Shown here: positions 17,301 to 26,037 of the stretch, in pieces | How the letters are laid out: the number at the start of each line of letters is the position of its first letter | How positions within the stretch are numbered: position 1 is the first letter of the stretch | Origin: Candidatus Troglogloeales bacterium | GTDB lineage: Bacteria > Nitrospirota > Nitrospiria > SBBL01 > SBBA01 | Assembly: GCA_005239925.1 (NCBI GenBank) | Contig: SBBA01000169.1 | Location: 1 to 34,647 of the forward strand | Direction of reading: 5' to 3' | DNA: 34,647 nt | Notes under the pieces: model-generated | What the model was told of the DNA's origin: nothing | Databases searched by the model: none | Seen by the model: only the letters and a program-made list of their open reading frames with translations | Translations under genes and position numbers: made by a program

Positions 17301-19350
17301 GATTTTTGAGGCGCCGCAAATGTCCGAGGCGATGGCTATGGTCAAAGCAGAAATGGGGGTTAACGCCGTAATTCTGGATGCCAAAGAAGTGAGACGGGGC
17401 AACGGAATCCTTTCTCCTTTTTCCGCTCCTGTTGCAGAGGTGGTAGCTGCAACCGATCTCACCTTTATGGAGGAGTCCGTGCTGCTTAAAAAACAGATGA
17501 GCATGCCCAATCTGCCTGTTCCCACGGCTTCTGCACCGAGGCCGTCTGTTCCAAGACCAGCGGTATCGCCCGTTCCCGTACAAAAGAGGCCTGTTGCAAA
17601 ACCAGCGGTATCACCTGTTGCTGTACAGAAAGTGTCTGTTCCAAGACCAGTGGCATTGCCCGCTCCCACACCAAAGCCGTCTGCTACAGGGCCATCGGTA
17701 TTGCCTGCCCCCGTACAGAAGCAGCCGGTTACAAAACCAGCGGTATCGCCCGTAGGGGCGTATGGCAATACGCCAAAAGCGCCGATCAAGTCTGTCGTCA
17801 AACGGCGGATACCCAAGGCGTTGCTATTTGCTCAGAAATCGGAAAAAACAAGCTTCCTCTTTGGTTTTAGATTTCGGCCGGTTCCAGCAAGTGTAATCCC
17901 GTCTGAAACCAGAACGCTGACTACGGCTACAGTAAAAAAGGCCGCTTACGAAGTAAAACAGCAATCGGTGCCCAAGCCGCAAGCGTCGTCAGGCCCGCAG
18001 TCGGCGTCCCGACCGCAGTCGGCGTCCCGACCGCAGTCGGCGTCCCGATCGCAGGCGGCGTCTCAACCGCAGGCGTCGTTACGCCCAGAGGTGTTGGTTG
18101 AAGAAACGGATGAGTCGCTTTCCGAGGCAGAGACATCCCGTCCCATTTCACAGGAAGAGGGGGGCCAGTTTTATGAATATTTTAAATCCCTTTATGCAAA
18201 ATCGGTAACGCCAATCACAGCAGTTGAAAGAGCCACAGCGGTGGCCCCGGCCCCAGCGGTGACACCGACTACGACGGATGAGCCGCTTCCGCAGTCGGCG
18301 TCCCAACCGCAGTTGGCGTTCCGACCGCAGTCGGCGTCCCGACCGCAGTCGGCGTCCCGACCGTTGGATGCTGTGGATATGACGATGCCTGTGGGCGAGG
18401 TATCTCCTGTGGATGAAATATCACCTGCTGATGTGACGCCTGAGATCGGGACGCCGGTTGTAAACGCAACACCCAAAATACTGCCTGAGGTCAAAGAAAC
18501 ACCCGCTGTGGACATAACGACCTCAGTTTCTCCTTCACCGTGCGTAACGAACAAGGTGATCTGCCCCCTCCCTCTGGAGGGGGTGTTAAGAGGACTCTAT
18601 ATAAAGGTTCTGGAAGCGGGCGTGGATTCGGAAACGGCGGGACATCTTTTTGGAATGGCCAAAAAGAAGTTAGAGGGGGATAATCTCACAGAGGAGGTAT
18701 TAAAGGCCTATATTCAGAAAATCGTTCGAGAGTGGATTGTAAAATTTGCGAACCCCGCGCCGGTTTCCGGGCCTGAAAAAATGATTGCCATTGTGGGGCC
18801 AACGGGAGTCGGAAAGACCACCACACTGGTTAAGATTGCAGCGCGTCTCTATCGGCAGAAAAAGAAGGTGACATTGGCAACGTTAGACACCTATCGTATC
18901 GGCGCGGTGGAACAGCTCCAAATGTATGCTAAAATTCTGGGGGTGCATGCCCGTGTGATTACATCACCTGATATGCTGGTTGCTTTTTGGAAGTCGCGAC
19001 AGGAAGAGGAGTATTTATTGTTGGATACCACGGGACGATCCCCCTATCATGAGGCCAAAGTGAATCAATTAGCCTGGCTAGCACAGGTGCCCGTTGAGAC
19101 GCACTTGGCTCTCTCCGCTGGAACAAAAGAAGCGGATTTAAACGAAACGCTGGATCGCTTTTCGATGATTCCCATTGATCGGCTTCTCTTTACGAAGCTG
19201 GACGAAACCCGACGGCGAGGCCATCTTTTTTCCGTGATTCGGAAGGGAGGGATTAAACCCTCCTACTTTACAACAGGGCAGCGTGTGCCTGAAGATATGG
19301 AAGAGGTCACACCCGATCGCATTGCCGAAGAGGTGTTTCCTCTGTTTTAA
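17290..19350 (+). CDS. flhF: SRP-type GTPase FlhF with long repeat-rich linker
   Basis: B domain MRIKIFEAPQMSEAMAMVKAEMGVNAVILDAKEVR; NG domain MIAIVGPTGVGKTTTLVKIAARL, TLDTYRIGAVEQLQMYAKILGV, LLLDTTGRSPYHEAKVNQL, LLFTKLDETRRRGHLFSV. Confidence 0.95.
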   Translation: MRIKIFEAPQMSEAMAMVKAEMGVNAVILDAKEVRRGNGILSPFSAPVAEVVAATDLTFMEESVLLKKQMSMPNLPVPTASAPRPSVPRPAVSPVPVQKRPVAKPAVSPVAVQKVSVPRPVALPAPTPKPSATGPSVLPAPVQKQPVTKPAVSPVGAYGNTPKAPIKSVVKRRIPKALLFAQKSEKTSFLFGFRFRPVPASVIPSETRTLTTATVKKAAYEVKQQSVPKPQASSGPQSASRPQSASRPQSASRSQAASQPQASLRPEVLVEETDESLSEAETSRPISQEEGGQFYEYFKSLYAKSVTPITAVERATAVAPAPAVTPTTTDEPLPQSASQPQLAFRPQSASRPQSASRPLDAVDMTMPVGEVSPVDEISPADVTPEIGTPVVNATPKILPEVKETPAVDITTSVSPSPCVTNKVICPLPLEGVLRGLYIKVLEAGVDSETAGHLFGMAKKKLEGDNLTEEVLKAYIQKIVREWIVKFANPAPVSGPEKMIAIVGPTGVGKTTTLVKIAARLYRQKKKVTLATLDTYRIGAVEQLQMYAKILGVHARVITSPDMLVAFWKSRQEEEYLLLDTTGRSPYHEAKVNQLAWLAQVPVETHLALSAGTKEADLNETLDRFSMIPIDRLLFTKLDETRRRGHLFSVIRKGGIKPSYFTTGQRVPEDMEEVTPDRIAEEVFPLF
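17557..17751 (+). repeat. 45-bp (15-aa) degenerate tandem repeat inside flhF
   Basis: PAVSPVPVQKRPVAK / PAVSPVAVQKVSVPR / PVALPAPTPKPSATG / PSVLPAPVQKQPVTK / PAVSP; starts at 17557, 17602, 17647, 17692, 17737. Confidence 0.9.
17752..17774. repeat. GTAGGGGCG-type palindrome inside flhF coding sequence
   Basis: GTAGG-GGCGTAT-GGCA-ATACGCC; perfect 7-bp stem; same class as the GTAGGGGCGG intergenic repeats. Confidence 0.65.
17977..18084 (+). repeat. 18-bp tandem repeat array 1 in flhF (PQSASR hexapeptide)
   Basis: Six 18-bp units; 17995-18048 is three perfect copies of CCGCAGTCGGCGTCCCGA; flanking units degenerate. Confidence 0.95.
18289..18360 (+). repeat. 18-bp tandem repeat array 2 in flhF (PQSASR hexapeptide)
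   Basis: Four units; 18325-18360 is two perfect copies of CCGCAGTCGGCGTCCCGA, followed by CCG. Confidence 0.95.
18564..18583. repeat. CCCCCTCC/GGAGGGGG palindrome inside flhF
   Basis: CCCCCTCC-CTCT-GGAGGGGG perfect 8-bp inverted repeat, like the C/G-rich palindromes between genes in this window. Confidence 0.65.
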
Positions 19351-19365
19351 AAGGAGATAAGAAAT

Positions 19366-20421
19366 ATGGATCAGGCAGAAACATTGCGAAACATAGGGGG
19401 GCATTGGCTTCAGGAGGAAATACCCCCTGTACCGTCTCCCGTAGATAAAAAAGAAACGCCGTTGAAGGAGGCCTCTCCCCAGGCCACGACCCCTGTCGCG
19501 TTGCCCCCTGAACCTGTCTCCCCTCCGGAAGCGGCTGTTGTGGAGGAAGAGCCTTCTCCCTCTGTTGATGATCAGGAGGCCCAGGAGGCGACCCCATCGA
19601 AAATACGTGTTTTATCCGTGACCAGTGGGAAAGGAGGAATGGGAAAGACAAACATCGTTGCGAATCTGGCCATTGCCTTTGCCAAGATGGGAAAACGGGT
19701 CTTAATCCTGGACGCCGACCTGGCCCTGGGAAACATTGATGTGCTCTTTGGTGTCTTGCCGAAATTCACCCTGGAAGATGTTCTGTTGGGTCATAAGACG
19801 CTTCCCGAAGTCATCATGGAGGGACCTTGTGGTATTCGGATTTTGCCTACCTCGTCCGGGACCGAGGGCATGGCCGAGCTTTCGGACGATCAAAAACTCA
19901 CTTTATTTTCACAACTGGACTCCCTTGATAAATCGTTTGACATCTTTCTCATTGATACTGCTGCGGGTATCTCGTCGAATGTCCTTTATTTTAACGCGGC
20001 GGCGCAGGAGATTATTGTGGTGGCCTCTTCCGAGCCAACCTCTCTGACCGATGCCTATGCCGTGATTAAGGTGCTCTCCAAGCGGTATCAGGAGAAGCGG
20101 TTTCGCCTTTTGGTGAACATGGTGCACAATGAATCGGATGCCGTGGCGGTCTTCCGAAAGTTAACGATGGTGGCCGATCGATATTTGAATGTGGCTATTG
20201 ATTACGCGGGATACATTCCCTATGATGACTACCTCAAAATAGCGGTTTCCCGACAAAAGGCCGTTGTCGATCTTTATCCCAATGCAAAATCGTCACAGAC
20301 CTTTACGCGCGTTGCGCATCAAATACTTCAATGGCCGATTGATCCGCATCCAAAAGGTAGTACACAGTTTTTCTGGAGGACGTTGCTTACGCCGGCACAG
20401 GTTTCTAGTCCTTCGCTGTAA
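19366..20421 (+). CDS. flhG: MinD-like ATPase FlhG (FleN/YlxH)
   Basis: Walker A SGKGGMGKTNIVANLAIAFAKMGKRVLILDADLALGNIDVLFG; N-terminal MDQAETLR matches the DQAxxLR motif. Confidence 0.95.
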   Translation: MDQAETLRNIGGHWLQEEIPPVPSPVDKKETPLKEASPQATTPVALPPEPVSPPEAAVVEEEPSPSVDDQEAQEATPSKIRVLSVTSGKGGMGKTNIVANLAIAFAKMGKRVLILDADLALGNIDVLFGVLPKFTLEDVLLGHKTLPEVIMEGPCGIRILPTSSGTEGMAELSDDQKLTLFSQLDSLDKSFDIFLIDTAAGISSNVLYFNAAAQEIIVVASSEPTSLTDAYAVIKVLSKRYQEKRFRLLVNMVHNESDAVAVFRKLTMVADRYLNVAIDYAGYIPYDDYLKIAVSRQKAVVDLYPNAKSSQTFTRVAHQILQWPIDPHPKGSTQFFWRTLLTPAQVSSPSL

Positions 20422-20445
20422 CCTATGGATTGATAGGGGTGGATA

Positions 20446-21162
20446 TTGGAAGGGGAACAGAACACAGAGGAATATGAAAAATGGGTGATGGAATTTGCGC
20501 CAATGATTCGTTTCTTAGCGCATCGGCTCTCTTTTCGACTGCCCCCGTACTTAGACGTGGATGATTTGATTCACGCGGGGGTGATTGGCCTGATTGATGC
20601 GGTTGGGAAGTATGATCCGGCGCGTGAGGCGCGGTTTAAGACCTATGCGGAATTTCGTATTCGCGGGGCCATGCTCGATGAAATCCGGTCGTTGGACTGG
20701 GTGCCCCGATCGGTGCATGACAAGATTCATACCTTTCAGAAGACCTATGATGAGTTGGCAAAAACACTGGGTCGGGCTCCGGAAGAGGCGGAGTTGGCCG
20801 CAGCGCTCTCGATGGATCGGGAACAGTATGACAAGTTTTTATTGCAGGCCAAAGGCGCGACCCTGGTACACTTGGAGGATTTGGGGCTTTCGGAGGACAC
20901 CCCCTTTGATATTATTGATCCCAACGCTGAGGACCCATTCACTTCGCTTCTGGCCCAAGACACCAAGGCGGATCTCTTGCGGGCCATTCATCATCTTCCC
21001 CAGAAGGAACGGATCGTGGTCTCGCTCTATTATGGAGAAGAGTTGACGATGAAAGAAATTGGCAAGACACTCAAGCTAACGGAGTCGCGCGTCTGTCAAC
21101 TGCATACACAGGCGATTTTGCGTCTGAAGGGGTTGTTAGGAGCGGCAAAGGAACGGGTTTAA
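20446..21162 (+). CDS. fliA: RNA polymerase sigma-28 factor FliA
   Basis: FRLPPYLDVDDLIHAGVIGLIDAVGKYDPAREARFKTYAEFRIRGAMLDEIRSLDWVPRSV; TTG start at 20446. Confidence 0.95.
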   Translation: MEGEQNTEEYEKWVMEFAPMIRFLAHRLSFRLPPYLDVDDLIHAGVIGLIDAVGKYDPAREARFKTYAEFRIRGAMLDEIRSLDWVPRSVHDKIHTFQKTYDELAKTLGRAPEEAELAAALSMDREQYDKFLLQAKGATLVHLEDLGLSEDTPFDIIDPNAEDPFTSLLAQDTKADLLRAIHHLPQKERIVVSLYYGEELTMKEIGKTLKLTESRVCQLHTQAILRLKGLLGAAKERV

Positions 21163-21166
21163 GGAG

Positions 21167-21320
21167 CACCTCTAAAAACCTACTGCGCAACCCAATTGCT
21201 GCGTTGCGCGGGCGTGACGACGCCTGCGGTGCTCGGAATCCTCATGTACACTGCGACCATTGCGGTTTCTGTGCGTAGTGGCCCTTGCACTTGGGTCGCT
21301 CGCTACGGTTTTTAGAGGTG
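21167..21320. repeat. 154-bp element bounded by perfect 14-bp inverted repeats (MITE-like)
   Basis: CACCTCTAAAAACC (21167-21180) and GGTTTTTAGAGGTG (21307-21320); the same 14-mer occurs at 65-78. Confidence 0.75.
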
Positions 21321-21380
21321 TCCTTTTAATTGATTTAGGGAGGGTACTTTGATAATATTTCTAGGGAAAGGAGATAGATA

Positions 21381-22163
21381 ATGGATATTATGATTTTTCT
21401 GGGCGTTGTGGTGTCGCTTGCAGGGGTATTGGGCGGACAGGCGTTGGAAGGGGGCAGTGTTTCATCTTTGCTACAGCCTACGGCAGCCATGATCGTCTAC
21501 ATGGGCGCGCTTGGGGCCACGATGGTGCAGTTTACCCTTCCTAACTTTAAGTATGCTTGTAAAGTTGTCTTTGCGGTTATCAAGGCGCATCCAGATCATT
21601 CCGTTGAGTATATTCATAAAATTGTGGAGTACAGTACGGTGGTTCGCAAAGAGGGGATTCTGGCCATGGAAAAGAAGATGGAAGAGGTCAAAGACCCTTT
21701 CTTCAAGAAAGGACTACAGCTTCTGTTGGATGGCACCGAACCGCGGGTTTTACGCGAGATTTTAGAAACCGAGGTGGGTATGCACGAGGAATATTTTGAA
21801 CTGGCGCCGAAGCTATGTGATGCGTATGGCGGCTATCTTCCAACCTTCGGGATCATCGGGGCCGTGTTGGGATTGATCGTGGTCATGCAGAACCTCTCTA
21901 ATCCTGACCTCATCGGTGCCGGTATTGCCGTGGCCTTTGTAGCCACCATTTATGGTTTGATTGGCGCCAATCTGATTTGTCTTCCCATTGGAAACAAACT
22001 TAAGACGCAGGCGAAGGAACATGGGGCTGTCTGTCTGATGATTGTTGAAGGGTTGATGTCGATGGCGGCGGGAGAAAACCCACGGCTTACCCAGGAAAAG
22101 CTGGAAGGATTTTTAACCGAGGAGAACAAGAAGAAACTGGCTGCGGGAGGCGGCGGACACTAA
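21381..22163 (+). CDS. motA: Flagellar motor stator protein MotA
   Basis: Four-TM stator organisation, YGGYLPTFGIIGAVLGLIVVMQNLSNPDLIGAGIAVAFVATIYGLIGANL. Confidence 0.95.
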   Translation: MDIMIFLGVVVSLAGVLGGQALEGGSVSSLLQPTAAMIVYMGALGATMVQFTLPNFKYACKVVFAVIKAHPDHSVEYIHKIVEYSTVVRKEGILAMEKKMEEVKDPFFKKGLQLLLDGTEPRVLREILETEVGMHEEYFELAPKLCDAYGGYLPTFGIIGAVLGLIVVMQNLSNPDLIGAGIAVAFVATIYGLIGANLICLPIGNKLKTQAKEHGAVCLMIVEGLMSMAAGENPRLTQEKLEGFLTEENKKKLAAGGGGH

Positions 22164-22172
22164 AATTGTTCT

Positions 22173-22283
22173 GTTATTCCCGAATGTTTCTATCGGGAAT
22201 CCAGTGTCCCTCTCCCTAACCCTCTCCCGCTTGCGAGGGAGGGAAGGGTGGGGGGATTCCGGCTTAAACATTGCCGGAATGAC
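22173..22283. repeat. GTCATTCCGGC-family repeat, copy 2, with nested CCCTCTCCC repeat
   Basis: GTTATTCCCGAATG...GATTCCGGCTTAAACATTGCCGGAATGAC, enclosing CCCTCTCCCTAACCCTCTCCCGCTTGCGAGGGAGGGAAGGG. Confidence 0.85.
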
Positions 22284-22314
22284 GAAGCGTATAGGTATAT
22301 GACAGGAGTAACTC

Positions 22315-23205
22315 ATGGCAAAAAAGAAAAAACATGCCGAACATGAAAACCTAGAGCGATGGCTGATTTCCTATGCCGACTTCATCACGCTCCTGTTTGC
22401 CGTGTTTGTGGCACTGTGGGCGTTGAAACGAGACAATCCCCCGTCTAAAAATGTTATTGAGGGGATTAAGCGGGCCTTTAATGTCTTTGGCGAAAAATCG
22501 GCGGCACAAGAGGTGAGGGTTGCAGTGACACCCATGGGTGCATCCGAGGCGATCTTTACCGTAGAGCCGATGTACAAGAGCATTGTGGAGTCAATGAAGA
22601 AGTCCGGGATCAAAGGGGTATCAGTTCATAAGGTTGATCGGGGTGTGATTATTCGGATTCCCGATGAGGCCCTCTTTGACCCTGGGAAGGCAGTAATACG
22701 GGAAAACTATAAAGATACACTCAATCGAACTGCGGCCATTCTGAAAGATATGCCTAACCAAATTCAGATTGAAGGGCATACCGACAATGTGCCGATTAAA
22801 ACGGCTGCTTATCCCTCAAACTGGGAACTTTCGACGGCCCGAGCCATTGCCCTGATGCGTCATTTTACGGAAGAGTCCGGTCTTGCTCCGGAAAAGTTTG
22901 CCATTGCCGGATACTCCCAATACCAGCCCATTACCAGTAACGATACCCCAGACGGACGGTCCAAAAATCGCCGGGTGGATATTGTCGTCGTTAAAGAGAA
23001 AAACAAAAATCAGACGGTCATATCCCCGCCGCCACCTGGAGGGTCTCTTCCAATCACCCCCACACCTGCCCCGACAACACAAGCGGCGCTCCTATCTGAA
23101 CCATCGGCGCATTCTCCCCCTGCTGAGCCATCGGGGGATCATTCCGCGTCGTCCGGAAAACTTCCGGGAGGAGGATCTATTATTGAGCCGATTAAGCTCC
23201 ATTAA
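22315..23205 (+). CDS. motB: Flagellar motor stator protein MotB (OmpA-like C-terminal domain)
   Basis: WLISYADFITLLFAVFVALWAL; IQIEGHTDNVPIKTAAYPSNWELSTARAIALMRHF. Confidence 0.95.
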   Translation: MAKKKKHAEHENLERWLISYADFITLLFAVFVALWALKRDNPPSKNVIEGIKRAFNVFGEKSAAQEVRVAVTPMGASEAIFTVEPMYKSIVESMKKSGIKGVSVHKVDRGVIIRIPDEALFDPGKAVIRENYKDTLNRTAAILKDMPNQIQIEGHTDNVPIKTAAYPSNWELSTARAIALMRHFTEESGLAPEKFAIAGYSQYQPITSNDTPDGRSKNRRVDIVVVKEKNKNQTVISPPPPGGSLPITPTPAPTTQAALLSEPSAHSPPAEPSGDHSASSGKLPGGGSIIEPIKLH

Positions 23206-23346
23206 CCCACCAACGGGCGGAACTGTCAGTGGAAGCGAGCATAACCCTTCCGTTGGGCAGGACACTGTCTGCGGTTTCTGGGCATGCCAATATCGTTACA
23301 CTGAAAATTATCTGCGCAAAAATGGTGATGTTACCAATAGAGTCTA
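23203..23346. repeat. Post-stop intergenic repeat, copy 4
   Basis: TAACCCACCAACGGGCGGAACTGTCAGTGGAAGCGAGC...CCGTTGG...CGTTACACTGAAAATTATCTGCGCAAAAA. Confidence 0.8.
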
Positions 23347-23365
23347 ACCTTTCCGAGGCTGCCTG

Positions 23366-24409
23366 ATGAAGGTCGCAGTGATTGGTAGCGGTAGTTGGGG
23401 AACGGCACTCTCCTGGCTTATCGCACAAAAGGGACATGAGGTTGCGCTTTGGGCCTATGAAAAAGAGGTCGTCCACGCCATCCTGAAGTCTCGCGAGAAT
23501 CGGCCTTATCTTCCCGGTATTGCTCTTCCCAAAACGGTTGTTCCATCTTCTGATATTCAAACGGTGTTATCAGGCGCTCGCGTTGTGATCTTTGCCGTGC
23601 CATCCAAATATGCCCGGAATATTCTGGTTCAGATGGCCCCTTTCTTGGGCCGGAATATCCCCATTGTCTCGGCGACAAAAGGGATCGAAACGACCAGCCT
23701 GCACCTGATGTCTCACGTTATTTATGAAACACTTCATCGGCAGGATATGGACAGGATTGCCGTGCTCTCCGGCCCCAGCTTTGCCCATGAGGCCGCTTTA
23801 GGACATCCTACTGCGGTGACGCTGGCTGTCTCTAATGCCAGACTGGGATTACGTCTGCAACATCTGTTATCCACGCCGACGTTTAAACTGCTGCTCTCGA
23901 TGGATCGGATTGGCGTGGAATTAGGAGGGGCGTTGAAGAACGTGATTGCCATTGCAGGTGGGGTAGGGGATGGACTGGGATTCGGTTTTAATACCAAGGC
24001 AATCCTGATGGCCCGTGGCCTATCCGAAATCACCTCCCTGGGCATGGCGATGGGGGCGAACCCTGCTACCTTTTATGGCCTGTCTGGGTTGGGAGACCTT
24101 TTTCTAACCTGTGGCGGTGCGCAATCCCGAAACCGTCAATTAGGAGAGGCGATTGGAAAAGGGGCGTCTCTTTCTACAATCTTAAGCCAAATGAAGATGG
24201 TGGCCGAGGGGGTGAGCACCACCGAGGCGGCCTACGCGTTATCCAAAAAGTATAAGGTCAAAATGCCCATTGTCCATGAGGTGTATCGTGTATTGTTTAA
24301 ACAAAAGTCCCCTCGCAAGGCGGTCTCCGACCTCATGGCCCAGGCCTATGGTGTTGAGTTACAGCCCGTAGTCATGGCGACGCCTCCATCCCCAAAGCGA
24401 AGAAAGTGA
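23366..24409 (+). CDS. gpsA: NAD(P)-dependent glycerol-3-phosphate dehydrogenase
   Basis: MKVAVIGSGSWGTALSWLIAQKGHEVALWAYE; SVLSGPSFAHE-like AVLSGPSFAHEAALGHPTAVTLA; GALKNVIAIAGGVGDGLGFGFNTKAILMARGLSEI. Confidence 0.96.
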   Translation: MKVAVIGSGSWGTALSWLIAQKGHEVALWAYEKEVVHAILKSRENRPYLPGIALPKTVVPSSDIQTVLSGARVVIFAVPSKYARNILVQMAPFLGRNIPIVSATKGIETTSLHLMSHVIYETLHRQDMDRIAVLSGPSFAHEAALGHPTAVTLAVSNARLGLRLQHLLSTPTFKLLLSMDRIGVELGGALKNVIAIAGGVGDGLGFGFNTKAILMARGLSEITSLGMAMGANPATFYGLSGLGDLFLTCGGAQSRNRQLGEAIGKGASLSTILSQMKMVAEGVSTTEAAYALSKKYKVKMPIVHEVYRVLFKQKSPRKAVSDLMAQAYGVELQPVVMATPPSPKRRK

Positions 24410-26025
24410 TGGCCCTACCTTCCATCCTCGTTTCCTTTGTTGGTGGGCTGGCCCTTTTGTTGTATGGGCTTTCGCTTTCGGCGGAGGCGCTGAAGGATAC
24501 GATGGGGGGGCGTCTGGGCGCCAGCATGACCCGGGTGCTAAAAAGCCGCTCCCTCAGCGCCTGCCTGGGCGGGTTATTGACCGCCCTTGTCCAAAGCAGC
24601 AACGCCATCACGGTGATTTTGGTTGGTCTGGCCCGCACCCAGGCGATTTCCGTTGCCCAGGCGATCCCGCTTCTCCTGGGCGCCAATATGGGCGCAACCC
24701 TCACGGTACAATTAATCGCATTCAATTTCTATGCGTACTCCCCCCTGATTATTGCCATCGGCTTTTTTATCGCCTCTTACGCCAGACGAAAACGGGTGAA
24801 ATCCATTGGCACCTCCATCCTGGGGTTTGGCTTTATCTTCTTGGGATTGTATCTGTTAACGACTGGCTTAAGACCCATCTCAGCCTATCCTTGGGTTCGA
24901 GAGGGATTGCTCATCTTACAGGATTGGCCGCTTCCTGTGATGATTGTTTCGGCCATCCTAACGGCGGTTCTTCATAGCTGTGCGGCCACGTTGGGTATTG
25001 CCATTGCCTTGGGGTCGGAAGGGATTCTCACGCTTCAAAATGCCATTCCGATTGTTCTGGGGGCGAACATCGGCACTTGTGCCACGGCGGGCATGGCCAG
25101 CCTCCACGGCCCGGTGGAAGGAAAACGGGTCGCGGTCGCCCATGTGCTGATTAAACTACTCGGCGTGGCGATTCTTGTGCCTTTTATGGTCCCCTTTACC
25201 GATTATTTAACCGGCATGACCCAAACCCTTCCCCGACAGATTGCGAATGTACACACCTTGTTTAACCTGGGGCTATTGGTGTTGTTTCTCCCCGTATCTC
25301 CTTTTTTAGCCAACGGGGTGACACGATGGGTAACGGCGCCGCCGTCCGAGGAGGACTTGTCTCGCCCCAAATACCTGGATCAAAAATTATTAAATGTTCC
25401 TGCAGTAGCCTTAGAGCAGGCGACGAGAGAGTCGTTGCGAATGGCTACCATTGTTCGTGAGATGCTTTATGACACCAAACGGCTTCTGATACCGGAAAAT
25501 AATCGGGTCGGTATGCGAAAGATCAAACAGAGAGAAGAGATGGTGGACCACTTGAATCGTGAGATCAAGCTGTATCTGATTAAACTGTCTCCCGGTCTCT
25601 CCGAAAAAGAATCGGCGCGCAAGATGACGCTGATTAATTTTATCAGCCATCTTGAAAATATAGGGGATATTATTGACGACAATTTATTGGAGTTGGGCGA
25701 AAAGAAGATCGAGGAGGGGGCACGATTTTCTGAGGCGGGATTAACCGAGCTGCATCTGTTTCACCATAGTGTTTGTCAGGACTTTGATGAGGTGGTGGCG
25801 GCCTTTGAAACCGATCAGAAGGAGAGGGCGCAGCAGGTGATTGAGGGGCGGGCGTCTTTTCATCAACGGGTTTATGAAATGCGGGCCGCCCATATTGAAC
25901 GGCTGCATCAGGGGGCTTCCCAAACGATAGCCTCTTCTGCGATTCATCTAGACTTCATCACCCATTTTGCCCGGATTCGATCACATATTACCGCCATTGC
26001 CCATACCCTTGTCGAAGAGGAATAG
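24406..26025 (+). CDS. Na/Pi cotransporter family protein (NptA/YjbB-like) with PhoU-like C-terminus
   Basis: GGLLTALVQSSNAITVILVGLA and AVLHSCAATLGIAIALGSEGILTL...GANIGTCATAG repeats; helical PhoU-like tail. Confidence 0.9.
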   Translation: MMALPSILVSFVGGLALLLYGLSLSAEALKDTMGGRLGASMTRVLKSRSLSACLGGLLTALVQSSNAITVILVGLARTQAISVAQAIPLLLGANMGATLTVQLIAFNFYAYSPLIIAIGFFIASYARRKRVKSIGTSILGFGFIFLGLYLLTTGLRPISAYPWVREGLLILQDWPLPVMIVSAILTAVLHSCAATLGIAIALGSEGILTLQNAIPIVLGANIGTCATAGMASLHGPVEGKRVAVAHVLIKLLGVAILVPFMVPFTDYLTGMTQTLPRQIANVHTLFNLGLLVLFLPVSPFLANGVTRWVTAPPSEEDLSRPKYLDQKLLNVPAVALEQATRESLRMATIVREMLYDTKRLLIPENNRVGMRKIKQREEMVDHLNREIKLYLIKLSPGLSEKESARKMTLINFISHLENIGDIIDDNLLELGEKKIEEGARFSEAGLTELHLFHHSVCQDFDEVVAAFETDQKERAQQVIEGRASFHQRVYEMRAAHIERLHQGASQTIASSAIHLDFITHFARIRSHITAIAHTLVEEE

Positions 26026-26037
26026 TATGCCTTCTAT

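Noticed and set aside
17927-18554. Minus-strand ORFs across flhF (e.g. 18192-18554 GRDADCGRDADCG; 17927-18151)
   Set aside because: Shadows of the 18-bp repeat, which is stop-free in all six frames; flhF is the real gene.
21325-21360. Possible promoter TTGATT..GATAAT before motA
   Set aside because: 15-nt spacing and weak -35; cannot be supported by eye.
23223-23300. Third 18-bp-type insertion (GCAGGACACTGTCTGCGG) in the motB post-stop repeat
   Set aside because: Length difference is about 16 bp, the stem is imperfect and sequence is unlike the other two; not counted as same element.
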